A stretch of DNA of 64,000 bases from Bog-756 sp963756515 (GTDB lineage Bacteria; Actinomycetota; Acidimicrobiia; Acidimicrobiales; RAAP-2). This document shows positions 23,780-32,255 of this stretch, piece by piece. Position numbers and translations under genes: made by a program. The stretch is from positions 434,001-498,000 of the forward strand of contig CAVWNV010000013.1 of assembly GCA_963756515.1 (NCBI GenBank), written 5' to 3'. Positions within the stretch are counted from its first letter, which is position 1. Each line of letters opens with the position of its first letter. The notes beneath the pieces were generated by a model. The model made no database searches and was not told where the DNA came from. It worked only from the letters and a program-made list of their open reading frames with translations.

Positions 23780-26224
23780 GTGACCCGTGTCCGCGACACC
23801 CTCGGCGGCAAGCAGTTCTTCATCACCGGCGCCACCGGATTCCTGGGCACGGCGTTGGTCGAGCGGATACTCCGGAGTGTCCCGGACAGCCGGGTGGTCC
23901 TGCTCATCCGGCCCGGTCGACGGTCGACGGCCATTCAACGGGCCACCAAGGAGATCCTGAAGAACGACTGCTTCGACCTCTTGAGGAGCCAGCTCGGCGA
24001 ACGCTTCGACCGTGAGGTGTCGGCCCGGGTGTCGGCCGTGGCCGGCGACGTTGCCACCGACGGGCTGGGGCTCGACGAGGCCGGCCTGCAGCTGTTGTCC
24101 GAGTGCGACGTGGCGATCCACTCCGCCGCCGCCGTCAGCTTCGACTCCCCGCTCGACTCCGCCGTGGAGGTGAACCTGCTCGGCCCGTCACGGGTGGCGG
24201 CCGCGGTGGTGGACGCCCGGCGTCGCGCCGCCGAACAGGGTCGGGCCGGTCCGGTCCACTTCATCCCGGTGTCCACGGCCTACGTAGCCGGGACCCACCA
24301 GGGCGAAGCCGGCGAGGAACTGTTGGACGGCAATCCCTTCAGCGTCGAGGTGGACTGGAGGAACGAGGTGGCCGCGGCCCGGAGGCAGCGCGGGGACACC
24401 GACGCCGAGTCCCGGACCCCGGCACGCCTGGCCCGCTTCGCCAAGGAGGCGCGGGGCGAGATCGGGGGCGCCGGACTGCATCTCCTGGCCGAGCGGGCCG
24501 AACGCCGACGCGAGGACTGGGTCAAGAAGCAGATGGTCGAGGTGGGTCAGGCCCGGGCCCAGTCGCTCGGATGGCCCGATGCCTACCCGTACACCAAGGC
24601 CCTCGGGGAGCGGGCCCTGGTCAGCCAATTCGGCGACTCTGTGCCCATGACCATCATCCGCCCTTCGATCATCGAATCGGCCCTGGCCGAGCCGCGACCG
24701 GGCTGGATCCGCGGCTTCCGGATGGCCGAGCCCATCATCGTCTCCTACGCCCGGGGCCTGCTCCGCGAGTTCCCGGGGGTCCCCGAGGGCGTCACCGATG
24801 TGATCCCGGTCGACCTGGTGGTGGCGGCCATCATCGCCGTGGCCGGCGAGGCCCTCGAACAGGACCCCGACTCCTACCCCGGCCCGACGGTGTACCACGT
24901 GGCTTCGGGCGTCCGGAACCCGCTGCGCTACGGCCGCCTGGTGGAACTGGTCCAGGCCTGGTTCACCGAACACCCGCTGTACGACGGCGATGGCCAACCC
25001 ATCGTGGTGCCGGCCTGGTCGTTCCCCGGTCGCGGACGGGTCCAACGGCAGCTGTCCCGGGCGTCGAAGGCCATGGACCTGGCCGAACGGGTGGTGGGCT
25101 CGCTTCCCATCCGCGGTCGTCAGGCCGCCTGGATGGCCGCGCTCGAGGAGCAGCACCTGCTGGCCGACCGGGCCCTCGGTTACGTCGAGCTGTACGGCGC
25201 CTACACCGAGACCGAGGCCCGCTACCGGGTCGACCGCCTCCTCGACCTGTGGGATCGGATGGACCCCGACGACCGGGCCGCCTTCTGTCTGGATCCGGCC
25301 GTGGTGGACTGGGACGCCTACGTGCGGGACATCCACCTGCCCTCCATCATCGAGCACGCCCGGGTCAGGACCTCGCCCGGCAAGTCGACCCAACCCTCCC
25401 GGGCCGAACGATCTCGCAAGGCCATCCTGTCCCCCGACCGACACCTGGCCGCCTTCGACCTCGAGAACACCTTGATCGCCTCCAACGTGGTCGACTCCTA
25501 CGCCTGGCTGGCCTCCCGCCACCTGGCGCCGGCCGAGCGGGCCGCCTTCGTCGCCGATCTGATGGCCGAGGCACCGTCGCTCCTCCTGCTCGACCGGCGG
25601 GACCGCGGGGACTTCCTCCGCTCCTTCTACCGTCGCTACGAGGGGGCCCCCGTCGACCGTCTGCGGGACGACGGCTGGGAGCTCTTCCACCATCTGCTGC
25701 TGGCCAAGTCGTTTCCCGACGGGATCGCACGGGTCCGGGCCCACCGGGCCCTCGGTCACCGGACGATGCTCATCACCGGGGCCCTCGACCTGGTGGTCGA
25801 GCCCCTCCGCCCCCTCTTCGACGACATCGTCTGCGCCCGCCTGGGCCAGTCCGACGGCGTGTTCACCGGACGACTCGACGAGCTGCCGCCCATCGGGGAG
25901 GCCCGCGCTCTGGTGCTGGCCGAGTACGCGGAGGCCGAACACCTCCAGCTGGAGCAGTCCATGGCCTATGCCGATTCGGCCAGCGACCTGCCCATGCTGG
26001 AGGCGGTGGGATTCCCGGTGGCCGTCAACCCCGAGGCCAAGCTGGCCGCCATCGCCCGGCGACGCGGCTGGCACGTCGAGCACTGGCACCAGGCCGACGG
26101 TGGCTCCCAACCCGTCCTGCCCCTCGGGCCGATCGACCGCCGGGGATCACTCGGACGCGGCCGGACCAGTCCGGCCGCTCTGGCCGGGGCGGCCCGGCGA
26201 CTGGCTGTCGGAGCGCGCCGGTGA
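23780..26224 (+). CDS. Fatty acyl-CoA reductase fused to HAD-IB domain
   Basis: Protein of 814 residues with two parts. Residues about 8-390 form an NAD-binding_4 acyl-CoA (thioester) reductase domain of the SDR type: FITGATGFLGTALVERIL (cofactor loop), VAIHSAAAVSFD, the active-site YPYTKALGERAL (Tyr, Lys) and IIRPSIIES. Residues about 555-780 form a HAD-IB phosphatase-like domain starting AAFDLENTLIAS and with YADSASDLPMLEAVG near its end. The nucleophile is Asp560, but the second Asp of DxD is Glu562. The first part should reduce acyl-CoA to aldehyde or alcohol. First gene of a four-gene operon; its stop overlaps the next GTG. Confidence 0.85.
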   Translation: MTRVRDTLGGKQFFITGATGFLGTALVERILRSVPDSRVVLLIRPGRRSTAIQRATKEILKNDCFDLLRSQLGERFDREVSARVSAVAGDVATDGLGLDEAGLQLLSECDVAIHSAAAVSFDSPLDSAVEVNLLGPSRVAAAVVDARRRAAEQGRAGPVHFIPVSTAYVAGTHQGEAGEELLDGNPFSVEVDWRNEVAAARRQRGDTDAESRTPARLARFAKEARGEIGGAGLHLLAERAERRREDWVKKQMVEVGQARAQSLGWPDAYPYTKALGERALVSQFGDSVPMTIIRPSIIESALAEPRPGWIRGFRMAEPIIVSYARGLLREFPGVPEGVTDVIPVDLVVAAIIAVAGEALEQDPDSYPGPTVYHVASGVRNPLRYGRLVELVQAWFTEHPLYDGDGQPIVVPAWSFPGRGRVQRQLSRASKAMDLAERVVGSLPIRGRQAAWMAALEEQHLLADRALGYVELYGAYTETEARYRVDRLLDLWDRMDPDDRAAFCLDPAVVDWDAYVRDIHLPSIIEHARVRTSPGKSTQPSRAERSRKAILSPDRHLAAFDLENTLIASNVVDSYAWLASRHLAPAERAAFVADLMAEAPSLLLLDRRDRGDFLRSFYRRYEGAPVDRLRDDGWELFHHLLLAKSFPDGIARVRAHRALGHRTMLITGALDLVVEPLRPLFDDIVCARLGQSDGVFTGRLDELPPIGEARALVLAEYAEAEHLQLEQSMAYADSASDLPMLEAVGFPVAVNPEAKLAAIARRRGWHVEHWHQADGGSQPVLPLGPIDRRGSLGRGRTSPAALAGAARRLAVGARR

Positions 26225-27456
26225 CGTCGTTGGTCTTCGAGAGGAACGTGCCCCGGTACGCGGCGTCGCGGGTGGCGTCGCTGCTCGGCTCGGGCCGGGG
26301 CGCGGGGATCGGACCCCTCCAACTGCTCGACACCACGACACCCGAGCTGCCCGGCGAGGACTGGTTCCACCTGCGTCCGCTGCTGTCGGGGATCTGCGGG
26401 TCGGACCTGGCCACACTGGACGGTCGGAGCTCGCGGTACTTCGAGGACATGGTGAGCTTCCCCTTCGTCCCCGGTCACGAGGTCGTGGGTACCCTCGAAG
26501 ACGGCGGCATCGACCACGACGGGCGTCGCCTCGAACCAGGAGCGCGTGCCGTCATCGAGCCCGTCCTGGGCTGTGCACCCCGACGGATCGACCCCCGGTG
26601 TCCCTCCTGTGCCGAGGGGAACACCGGACTGTGCAGCAACGTGGCCTTCGGTGCGCTCGAGCCCGGGCTCCAGACCGGGTTCTGCGCCGACACCGGTGGG
26701 GGCTGGTCCACTACCGCACTCTGCGCCCACTCCTCACAACTGCACGCGGTTCCCGACTCCTTCTCCGACGAGGATGCAGTCGTGGTGGAGCCCACGGCCT
26801 GTGCCGTGCACGCCGCGCTGTCGGCCGGGATCAACCCCGGGGACGTCGTCGCCGTGGTCGGTGCCGGAACCCTCGGCCTCACCACCACGGCCGCACTCGA
26901 CGGCCTGATCCGCCCGGCCGTCCCCTGCACGGTGATGGTCGGGGCCAAGCACGCCCATCAGCGTCGGGTGGCCTCCGAGCTGGGTGCCGACCATGTCGTG
27001 CCGCCGGATCAGCTGGCCCGCGCCGTGCGCCGCACCGCGGGCTCTTTGGTCCTGGCCGGTCGACTGACCGACGGCGCCGACGTCGTTTTCGACTGTGTCG
27101 GGTCCTCGGAGTCCATCACCCAGTCGCTGGCCATGGTGCGGCCGCGCGGCCGGCTGGTGCTCGTCGGCATGCCCGGCAAGGTCTCGGTCGACCTGGCCCC
27201 GCTGTGGCATCGCGAGCTCACCCTGGTCGGCGCCTACGCCTACGGTCACGACTCCTCCCCCACCGCTCCGGCCTCCAATCGCACCTTCACCCTGGCCATC
27301 GACCTGGTGGGCTCGGCCGGCCTGGGCTCGCTGGTATCGGCCACGTATCCACTGGAGCGCTACGAGGAGGCCATCGCCCATGCCGGTGCGGCCGGCCGTC
27401 GGGGCGCAGTGAAGGTGGCCTTCGATCTTCGCAAGCGGAAGGGAGGGCCCCGATGA
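26221..27456 (+). CDS. Zinc-dependent alcohol dehydrogenase (MDR superfamily)
   Basis: Medium-chain dehydrogenase of 411 residues. The catalytic zinc site is formed by LLSGICGSDL and VPGHEVVG. The structural zinc uses four Cys in GCAPRRIDPRCPSCAEGNTG and the next LC. The Rossmann domain carries VVGAGTLGLTTTAAL. The GTG start overlaps the preceding stop (GTGA), and the stop overlaps the next start (ATGA). In this operon it is placed to interconvert a fatty aldehyde and alcohol, or to oxidise a polyol-type head group. The sequence alone does not say which. Confidence 0.85.
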   Translation: MTSLVFERNVPRYAASRVASLLGSGRGAGIGPLQLLDTTTPELPGEDWFHLRPLLSGICGSDLATLDGRSSRYFEDMVSFPFVPGHEVVGTLEDGGIDHDGRRLEPGARAVIEPVLGCAPRRIDPRCPSCAEGNTGLCSNVAFGALEPGLQTGFCADTGGGWSTTALCAHSSQLHAVPDSFSDEDAVVVEPTACAVHAALSAGINPGDVVAVVGAGTLGLTTTAALDGLIRPAVPCTVMVGAKHAHQRRVASELGADHVVPPDQLARAVRRTAGSLVLAGRLTDGADVVFDCVGSSESITQSLAMVRPRGRLVLVGMPGKVSVDLAPLWHRELTLVGAYAYGHDSSPTAPASNRTFTLAIDLVGSAGLGSLVSATYPLERYEEAIAHAGAAGRRGAVKVAFDLRKRKGGPR

Positions 27457-29042
27457 GCCCCAGACCCGGCTTCGTACTCGACGTCGACCGCTCCACCCCG
27501 CCCACCCTGTTCTGGCACGGTGAGCGGTTCAGCCTCGAGCGGCTGCCGGAGGGGAGCCGGGTCGTGTACGCCCCTGAGCCCATCGATCCGCTGACCGACC
27601 CGTCGGCGGCCATCCGGGCCGCGCTGCACAACCCGATCGGCGACCAGGACCCGCTCCCGGCCCTGCTGCGGCCGGGCATGACGCTGACCATCGCCTTCGA
27701 CGACATCTCCCTCCCGCTCCCTCCCATGGAACGACCCGACATCCGTCAGATGGTCATCGAGCAGGTACTCGACCTGGCCGCCGAGGCCGGCGTGGACGAC
27801 GTGGCCCTGATCGTGGCGTTGGCCCTCCACCGACGCATGACCGAGGCCGAGCTCCGGCACGCCATAGGCGACCGCATCTACGAGGCATTCGCCCCGAACG
27901 GGCTCCTGACCCAGCACGATGCCGAGGATCCCGACGCCCTGGTCCATGTGGGCCTCACCGAACAGGGTGAGGACGTCGAGATCAACAAACGGGCGGCCGA
28001 GAGCGACCTGCTCGTCTACGTCAACGTGAACCTGGTGGCCATGGACGGCGGGCACAAGAGCGTGGCCACCGGACTGGCCAGCTACAAGAGCCTCCGACAC
28101 CACCACAATCCCCAGACCATGCAGCAGAGCCGGTCGTTCATGGATCAGCACCGGTCCGAACTCCACTCCTCCAACTGGCGCATGGGCCGCCTGATCGCCG
28201 ACAGCGGCATCAGGGTGTTCCAGATCGAGACCACCCTCAACAACGACACCTTCCCCACCGCCTTCCACTTCCTCCAGAAACGGGAGTGGGAGTGGGGGGC
28301 CCGGGACCGGTTGGGCTACCTGGCCGCGTCCAGGGCCCTGGACCACACCCCGACCCGCATCGCCCGCCAGATCTTCCACTCGGTCAAGGCACCCCACCGT
28401 ATGACCTCGGTCCAGGCCGGCGAAGTGGAGGCCGTGCACGCCGTGACCACCGAGAACGTCTGGCGCCAGCAGGGCGTCGTGGTCGAGGGTCAGACCGACA
28501 TCTTGACCATGGGACTCCCCTACATCAGCCCCTACAACGTGAACTCGATCCTCAATCCGATCCTCGTGGCCTGTCTGGGGCTCGGCTACCTCTTCAACAT
28601 GTACCGCGGCAAGCCACTGGTGCGGGAGGGCGGCGTCCTGATCATGACCCATCCCACGCCGTGGGAGTTCAACCCGGTGCACCACCCGAGCTACATCGAC
28701 TTCTTCGAACAGGTCCTGAGCGAGACCACCGACCCGATCGAGGTGGCCGACCGGTTCGAGGAGTCGTACGCCACCGATCCCTGGTACATCCACCTGTACC
28801 GGACCGGACACGCCTACCACGGCGTCCATCCCTTCTACATGTGGTACTGGTGCGCCCACGCCCTCCAGCACCTCGGCGCCGTGATCATCGTCGGCGGGGA
28901 CCCCGCCGCCGTCCACCGTCTCGGCTTCCGGGCCGCGTCGACGCTGGCCGACGCCCTCGAGATGGCTGCCGACGTGGTCGGTCCGGCTCCGTCGTTGACC
29001 CACCTCCACGCGCCACCGATCCTGATGGCCGACGTCCAGTGA
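27453..29042 (+). CDS. LarA-like (DUF2088) protein
   Basis: Protein of 529 residues resembling the nickel-dependent lactate racemase family (DUF2088 N-domain). N-domain signs are FDDISLPLPPMERPDIRQM and ALALHRRMTEAELRHAIGD, with a His in the place of a LarA cofactor-pocket His. VNLVAMDGGHKSVATGLASY offers the Lys and His expected to hold the NPN cofactor. The C-terminal part is longer and more aromatic than in LarA (for example FYMWYWCAHALQHLG). LarA homologues racemise or epimerise 2-hydroxy acids. No larB, larC or larE is in the window. Its place between a dehydrogenase and an acyltransferase is unusual. Confidence 0.75.
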   Translation: MSPRPGFVLDVDRSTPPTLFWHGERFSLERLPEGSRVVYAPEPIDPLTDPSAAIRAALHNPIGDQDPLPALLRPGMTLTIAFDDISLPLPPMERPDIRQMVIEQVLDLAAEAGVDDVALIVALALHRRMTEAELRHAIGDRIYEAFAPNGLLTQHDAEDPDALVHVGLTEQGEDVEINKRAAESDLLVYVNVNLVAMDGGHKSVATGLASYKSLRHHHNPQTMQQSRSFMDQHRSELHSSNWRMGRLIADSGIRVFQIETTLNNDTFPTAFHFLQKREWEWGARDRLGYLAASRALDHTPTRIARQIFHSVKAPHRMTSVQAGEVEAVHAVTTENVWRQQGVVVEGQTDILTMGLPYISPYNVNSILNPILVACLGLGYLFNMYRGKPLVREGGVLIMTHPTPWEFNPVHHPSYIDFFEQVLSETTDPIEVADRFEESYATDPWYIHLYRTGHAYHGVHPFYMWYWCAHALQHLGAVIIVGGDPAAVHRLGFRAASTLADALEMAADVVGPAPSLTHLHAPPILMADVQ

Positions 29043-30076
29043 GTCCGTCGCCGGGTTCGTCGAGTTCGCTGCGGCCGGCCCGGGCCGTCCGGACCGACGC
29101 CCGCCTGGGCAGCCGGGGCGAGACATCCAGACGTGGGCGGTGGCGCGATCTGGGCCCGTCGGCGCTACTGGCGCGGGCCGGCCGCACCCGGTTCCCCCTG
29201 GCCGCGCCCAGTTGGCCGGAGTCGGTCCCCCGACCGATGGCCAAGCCCGAGCTCGGGGTGTACTACGACACCGAATGGGCCCGGCGCTACCCGGTCCGGT
29301 TGGCCCGGGCCATGGTGCTCGACAATCTCACCCGTCCCGTCACCCACCTCCTCGCCTCCCCGCTGGTCCGCGGGGACGAGTCCCTCATCGGACTCGACGC
29401 GCCGGTCATCTTCGCCGCCAACCACGCCAGCCACGCCGACACCCCCCTCCTGTTGAGTTGCCTCCCTCTCCGCTTCCGTCATCGCACCGTGGTGGCGGCG
29501 GCGGCCGACTACTTCTTCGACCGGCGGTGGAAGGCCGACGCCTGGTCGTTCCTGCTGGCCGCCATTCCCATCGAGCGCACCAAGATCAACCGGCGCTCGG
29601 TGGACCTGGCCGCCGAACTGGTGGAGGACGGCTGGAATCTCATGATCTTCCCCGAAGGCGGTCGATCACCGGACGGATGGGCCCAGACGTTCCACCCCGG
29701 TGGCGCCGCCTACCTGGCCACCCGCACCGGCCGGCCGGTGGTGCCCGTCCATCTGGACGGAACCCGCCACATCCTGCCCAAGGGCCGCAAAGGCATCCAC
29801 CGGACCCGGACCACGGTCACCTTCGGCACGCCCCTGATGGCGGCGGAAGGCGAGAACCCCCGCCGGTTCGGTGTGCGCGTCGAGGCCGCCGTGGCCACCA
29901 TGGCCGATGAGGCCCGTTCCGACTGGTGGACAGCTCGCAAACAGGCCGCCGCCGGTGTCACACCTCGACTGCAGGGTCCCGAGGCCGCCCCGTGGCGCCG
30001 GTCGTGGATGCTGTCGGAACCACCCCACCACCGTGACCGCGACGAAGGCGTCGACTGGCCCCTACGGAGCCGCTGA
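29039..30076 (+). CDS. PlsC-like lysophospholipid acyltransferase
   Basis: Acyltransferase of the LPLAT/PlsC family, 345 residues. The catalytic HX4D motif is in FAANHASHADTPLL (His129, Asp134), and the glycerophosphate-binding motif FPEGGRS lies near 192-198. IPIERTKINRR and VPVHLDGTRHILPKG are further family blocks. The first 65 residues are Arg/Ser/Pro-rich and lack a membrane segment. The GTG start overlaps the LarA-like stop (GTGA), so this is the fourth and last gene of the operon. It should transfer an acyl group to a lipid acceptor; the acceptor may not be ordinary lysophosphatidate. Confidence 0.85.
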   Translation: MSPSPGSSSSLRPARAVRTDARLGSRGETSRRGRWRDLGPSALLARAGRTRFPLAAPSWPESVPRPMAKPELGVYYDTEWARRYPVRLARAMVLDNLTRPVTHLLASPLVRGDESLIGLDAPVIFAANHASHADTPLLLSCLPLRFRHRTVVAAAADYFFDRRWKADAWSFLLAAIPIERTKINRRSVDLAAELVEDGWNLMIFPEGGRSPDGWAQTFHPGGAAYLATRTGRPVVPVHLDGTRHILPKGRKGIHRTRTTVTFGTPLMAAEGENPRRFGVRVEAAVATMADEARSDWWTARKQAAAGVTPRLQGPEAAPWRRSWMLSEPPHHRDRDEGVDWPLRSR

Positions 30077-30084
30077 GGACCCGG

Positions 30085-30897
30085 TCAGGAAAGACGACGA
30101 CGTCGTCGTCGTCGAGCCCGGCCGGAGCGGCCCGCGTCGGCCGCGGCCGACAGGCGCTCCCGACGCAGCTCCAGCTCCCCGACGTCCTCCAACGGAGCCA
30201 GCTCGACCGGGGCATCGGTGGAGGACAGGGCCCAGCCGAGCAGGAGATCGGCCAGCTCGGTGTTGCGAGCCAGGAGGGGGCCGTGCAGGTACGTGCCGAA
30301 CACCTTGTCGGACCAGGCCCCCTCGGTCCCGTCCCCGCTCCCGTTGCCCACACCCTGCTCGACCGTGGCCACGGCCCGGGCGCCCGATCCGACGACGGTG
30401 ACCCCACCGTGGTTCTCGAACCCGGTCAGGGACGGAAGCGGTCCTCCCCCCGACAGGTGCGGACCGCCGGGTGCGGGCGACGCCACGAGCTCCCCCACGG
30501 CGCGCGCCCCGGTGCCCTTGCGGGTGGCCACGTCGAGCAGACCCAGTCCCTCGTGCGGGCGGTCGTCGCGGTCGGGGAACGACCGGCCCAGCAGTTGGTA
30601 GCCGGCACACACCCCGAGCACGACCGCACCCCGCTCGACCGCCCGCAGCAGGGTGCCGTCGGCCCGCAGCGCGGTGGCGGCGCGCACCTGGGGGCCGTCC
30701 TCGCCCCCGCCGATGCAGTAGATGTCGGCGTCGGGGAGGGGGCGGTCGGAGTAGGCCTCGACGACACGGGCGGGGATGCCTCGCCAGGTCGCCCGCCGGG
30801 CCAGCACCAATCCGTTCCCTCCGTCGCCGTAGGTACCGAGGAGGTCCGGGTACACGACGACGACGGTGAGCGACGTCCCGGTACCGGAGGCGGTCAC
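30085..30897 (-). CDS. gatD: GatD, glutamine amidotransferase subunit of lipid II isoglutaminyl synthase
   Basis: Class I glutaminase (CobB/CobQ-like type) of 270 residues. The nucleophile is Cys97 in VVLGVCAGYQLLGRSF and the His is 205 in FGTYLHGPLL. With MurT it releases ammonia from glutamine to amidate the D-glutamate of lipid II in the cytoplasm. The GTG at 30897 overlaps the stop of murT (GTGA), the arrangement seen in other murT-gatD operons. The last residues form a run of seven Arg coded by CGT/CGA-type repeats that make an 18-bp palindrome, an unusual tail. Confidence 0.92.
   Translation of the reverse strand: MTASGTGTSLTVVVVYPDLLGTYGDGGNGLVLARRATWRGIPARVVEAYSDRPLPDADIYCIGGGEDGPQVRAATALRADGTLLRAVERGAVVLGVCAGYQLLGRSFPDRDDRPHEGLGLLDVATRKGTGARAVGELVASPAPGGPHLSGGGPLPSLTGFENHGGVTVVGSGARAVATVEQGVGNGSGDGTEGAWSDKVFGTYLHGPLLARNTELADLLLGWALSSTDAPVELAPLEDVGELELRRERLSAAADAGRSGRARRRRRRRLS
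30093..30110. repeat. 18-bp perfect palindrome of GAC/GTC triplets
   Basis: GACGACGACGTCGTCGTC lies in the last codons of gatD, 17 bases past the stop of the converging PlsC-like gene. It may act in transcription end for both operons or may only reflect the poly-Arg codons. Confidence 0.5.
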
Positions 30898-32255
30898 AGG
30901 CGACCCCGGAGGTCGGCGAAGGCGGTGTAGTTGCCCACGAAATCGACCGCGGCCGCCGGCGAAGAGGGGGCGTCGTCGACGGCACGGTCGATGGCACGGT
31001 CGACGGCGTCGAGCGGATCGGCCACCACGGTGCAGTCGACCTCGGCATAACGCAGTCGCACGGCCAGATCGCGACGCCGGTCGCCGGTGACCACGACCGT
31101 CCGGTGGGTCAGGCGCTCGAAGGGAACGTCCCACAGCCAGCTGGTGTCGAGACCGTCAGCCACCCGGGCGTTGACGGAGAGGACCACCGGTCCACCCGGC
31201 GTCCTGACCCCGCCCTCGCTCTCGTCCTCGTCCAACAGGTCGAACAGGGCCGTCCAGCCGGCCGGGTTCTTGGCCAGCAGCAGCCGGACAGGGCGACCCC
31301 GCCGCACCGTGGCCGAGAACCTCCCGGCCACCTGATCGACCGACGCCATCCGGTCCAGGGCGCCGTCCACCATCGAGGCCAGCCCGGTCGGATCGGAAGG
31401 CGGCACCTCGGCCATGAACGGGGCGGCCATGGCCGCCATGGCCGCATTGGCCCGGTTGAACTGGCCCGGGATGGCGAGCACCAGACGGTGACGGGATCCG
31501 TCCGCGCCCACCAGGGAGGCACCCTCGACCCACGCGTGGCGCTCGGGACGGCCCAGCGGGCACCGATCGCACGACCAGCCGCCGGAGCGGTCGAAGGTGA
31601 TCCGGCCGCCACACGACGGGCACCCCACCGCGTCGTGGCGCCAGACCTGTCCGGCCCCCACCCAGCAGACCTCAGGGGCGGCCAGGGCGGCCCACGCCAC
31701 CATGGGATCGTCGGCGTTGGCGACCACCCGCGTGCCCGGCGAGCCGGTGGTGAGCCGCCCGAGGGCGGTCCGCCAGCGGTCGACCATCATGCGCACCTCG
31801 GAGATACGGTCCAGCTGGTCCCGCGACAGGTTGAGCAGGACGACGACACGGGGAGCCGTCTCCTCCACCAGCCGGCCCAGGTATCCCTCGTCCACTTCCA
31901 GGACGGCGGGGGCGGACGGGGTCGACCCCACCAAAGCAGCCACGTGGCCGGCCGGCATGTTGGCCCCGGTGGCGTTGGAGGCGACGGCCGGACCGTCGGC
32001 GGAAGTGAGGGCGGCCGCCAGCAGCCGGGTGGTGGTGGTCTTCCCGTTGGTCCCCGTGACCAGCGCGATCCTCCGGTCGTGGGCCAGCGTGGCCAGCAGC
32101 GATGGGTCGATGGCCAGACCGACCCGACCACCGGCCACGGTCCCGCTCCCCCGGCCCAAGGTCCGTGACAGCCAGTTGGACAGGGTCAGCGCCCCCACCG
32201 CCACCGAGGCCCGCGCCGTCAGCGCGGGCGAGGAGGTGCGGGTCGAGACGCTCAC
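30894..32255 (-). CDS. murT: MurT, Mur-ligase subunit of lipid II isoglutaminyl synthase
   Basis: Mur ligase-type protein of 453 residues. The ATP loop VTGTNGKTTTTRLL is at about 66-79, the central-domain Glu in AVLEVDEGYLG at about 118-128, and a zinc ribbon inserted in the central domain has Cys212, Cys215, Cys229 and Cys232. The C-terminal DUF1727 domain ends in FVGNYTAFADLRGRL. The ribbon and C-domain mark it as MurT rather than MurC-F. It activates the D-Glu carboxylate of lipid II for amidation by GatD-derived ammonia. GTG 32255 overlaps the stop of the HAD-PlsC gene; the longer frame upstream is that gene's shadow. Confidence 0.92.
   Translation of the reverse strand: MSVSTRTSSPALTARASVAVGALTLSNWLSRTLGRGSGTVAGGRVGLAIDPSLLATLAHDRRIALVTGTNGKTTTTRLLAAALTSADGPAVASNATGANMPAGHVAALVGSTPSAPAVLEVDEGYLGRLVEETAPRVVVLLNLSRDQLDRISEVRMMVDRWRTALGRLTTGSPGTRVVANADDPMVAWAALAAPEVCWVGAGQVWRHDAVGCPSCGGRITFDRSGGWSCDRCPLGRPERHAWVEGASLVGADGSRHRLVLAIPGQFNRANAAMAAMAAPFMAEVPPSDPTGLASMVDGALDRMASVDQVAGRFSATVRRGRPVRLLLAKNPAGWTALFDLLDEDESEGGVRTPGGPVVLSVNARVADGLDTSWLWDVPFERLTHRTVVVTGDRRRDLAVRLRYAEVDCTVVADPLDAVDRAIDRAVDDAPSSPAAAVDFVGNYTAFADLRGRL

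Noticed and set aside
24103..26220. Plus-strand frame running through the acyl-CoA reductase in a second frame
   Set aside because: Low-complexity Arg/Pro/Gly sequence; only its last part from 26221 is a gene.
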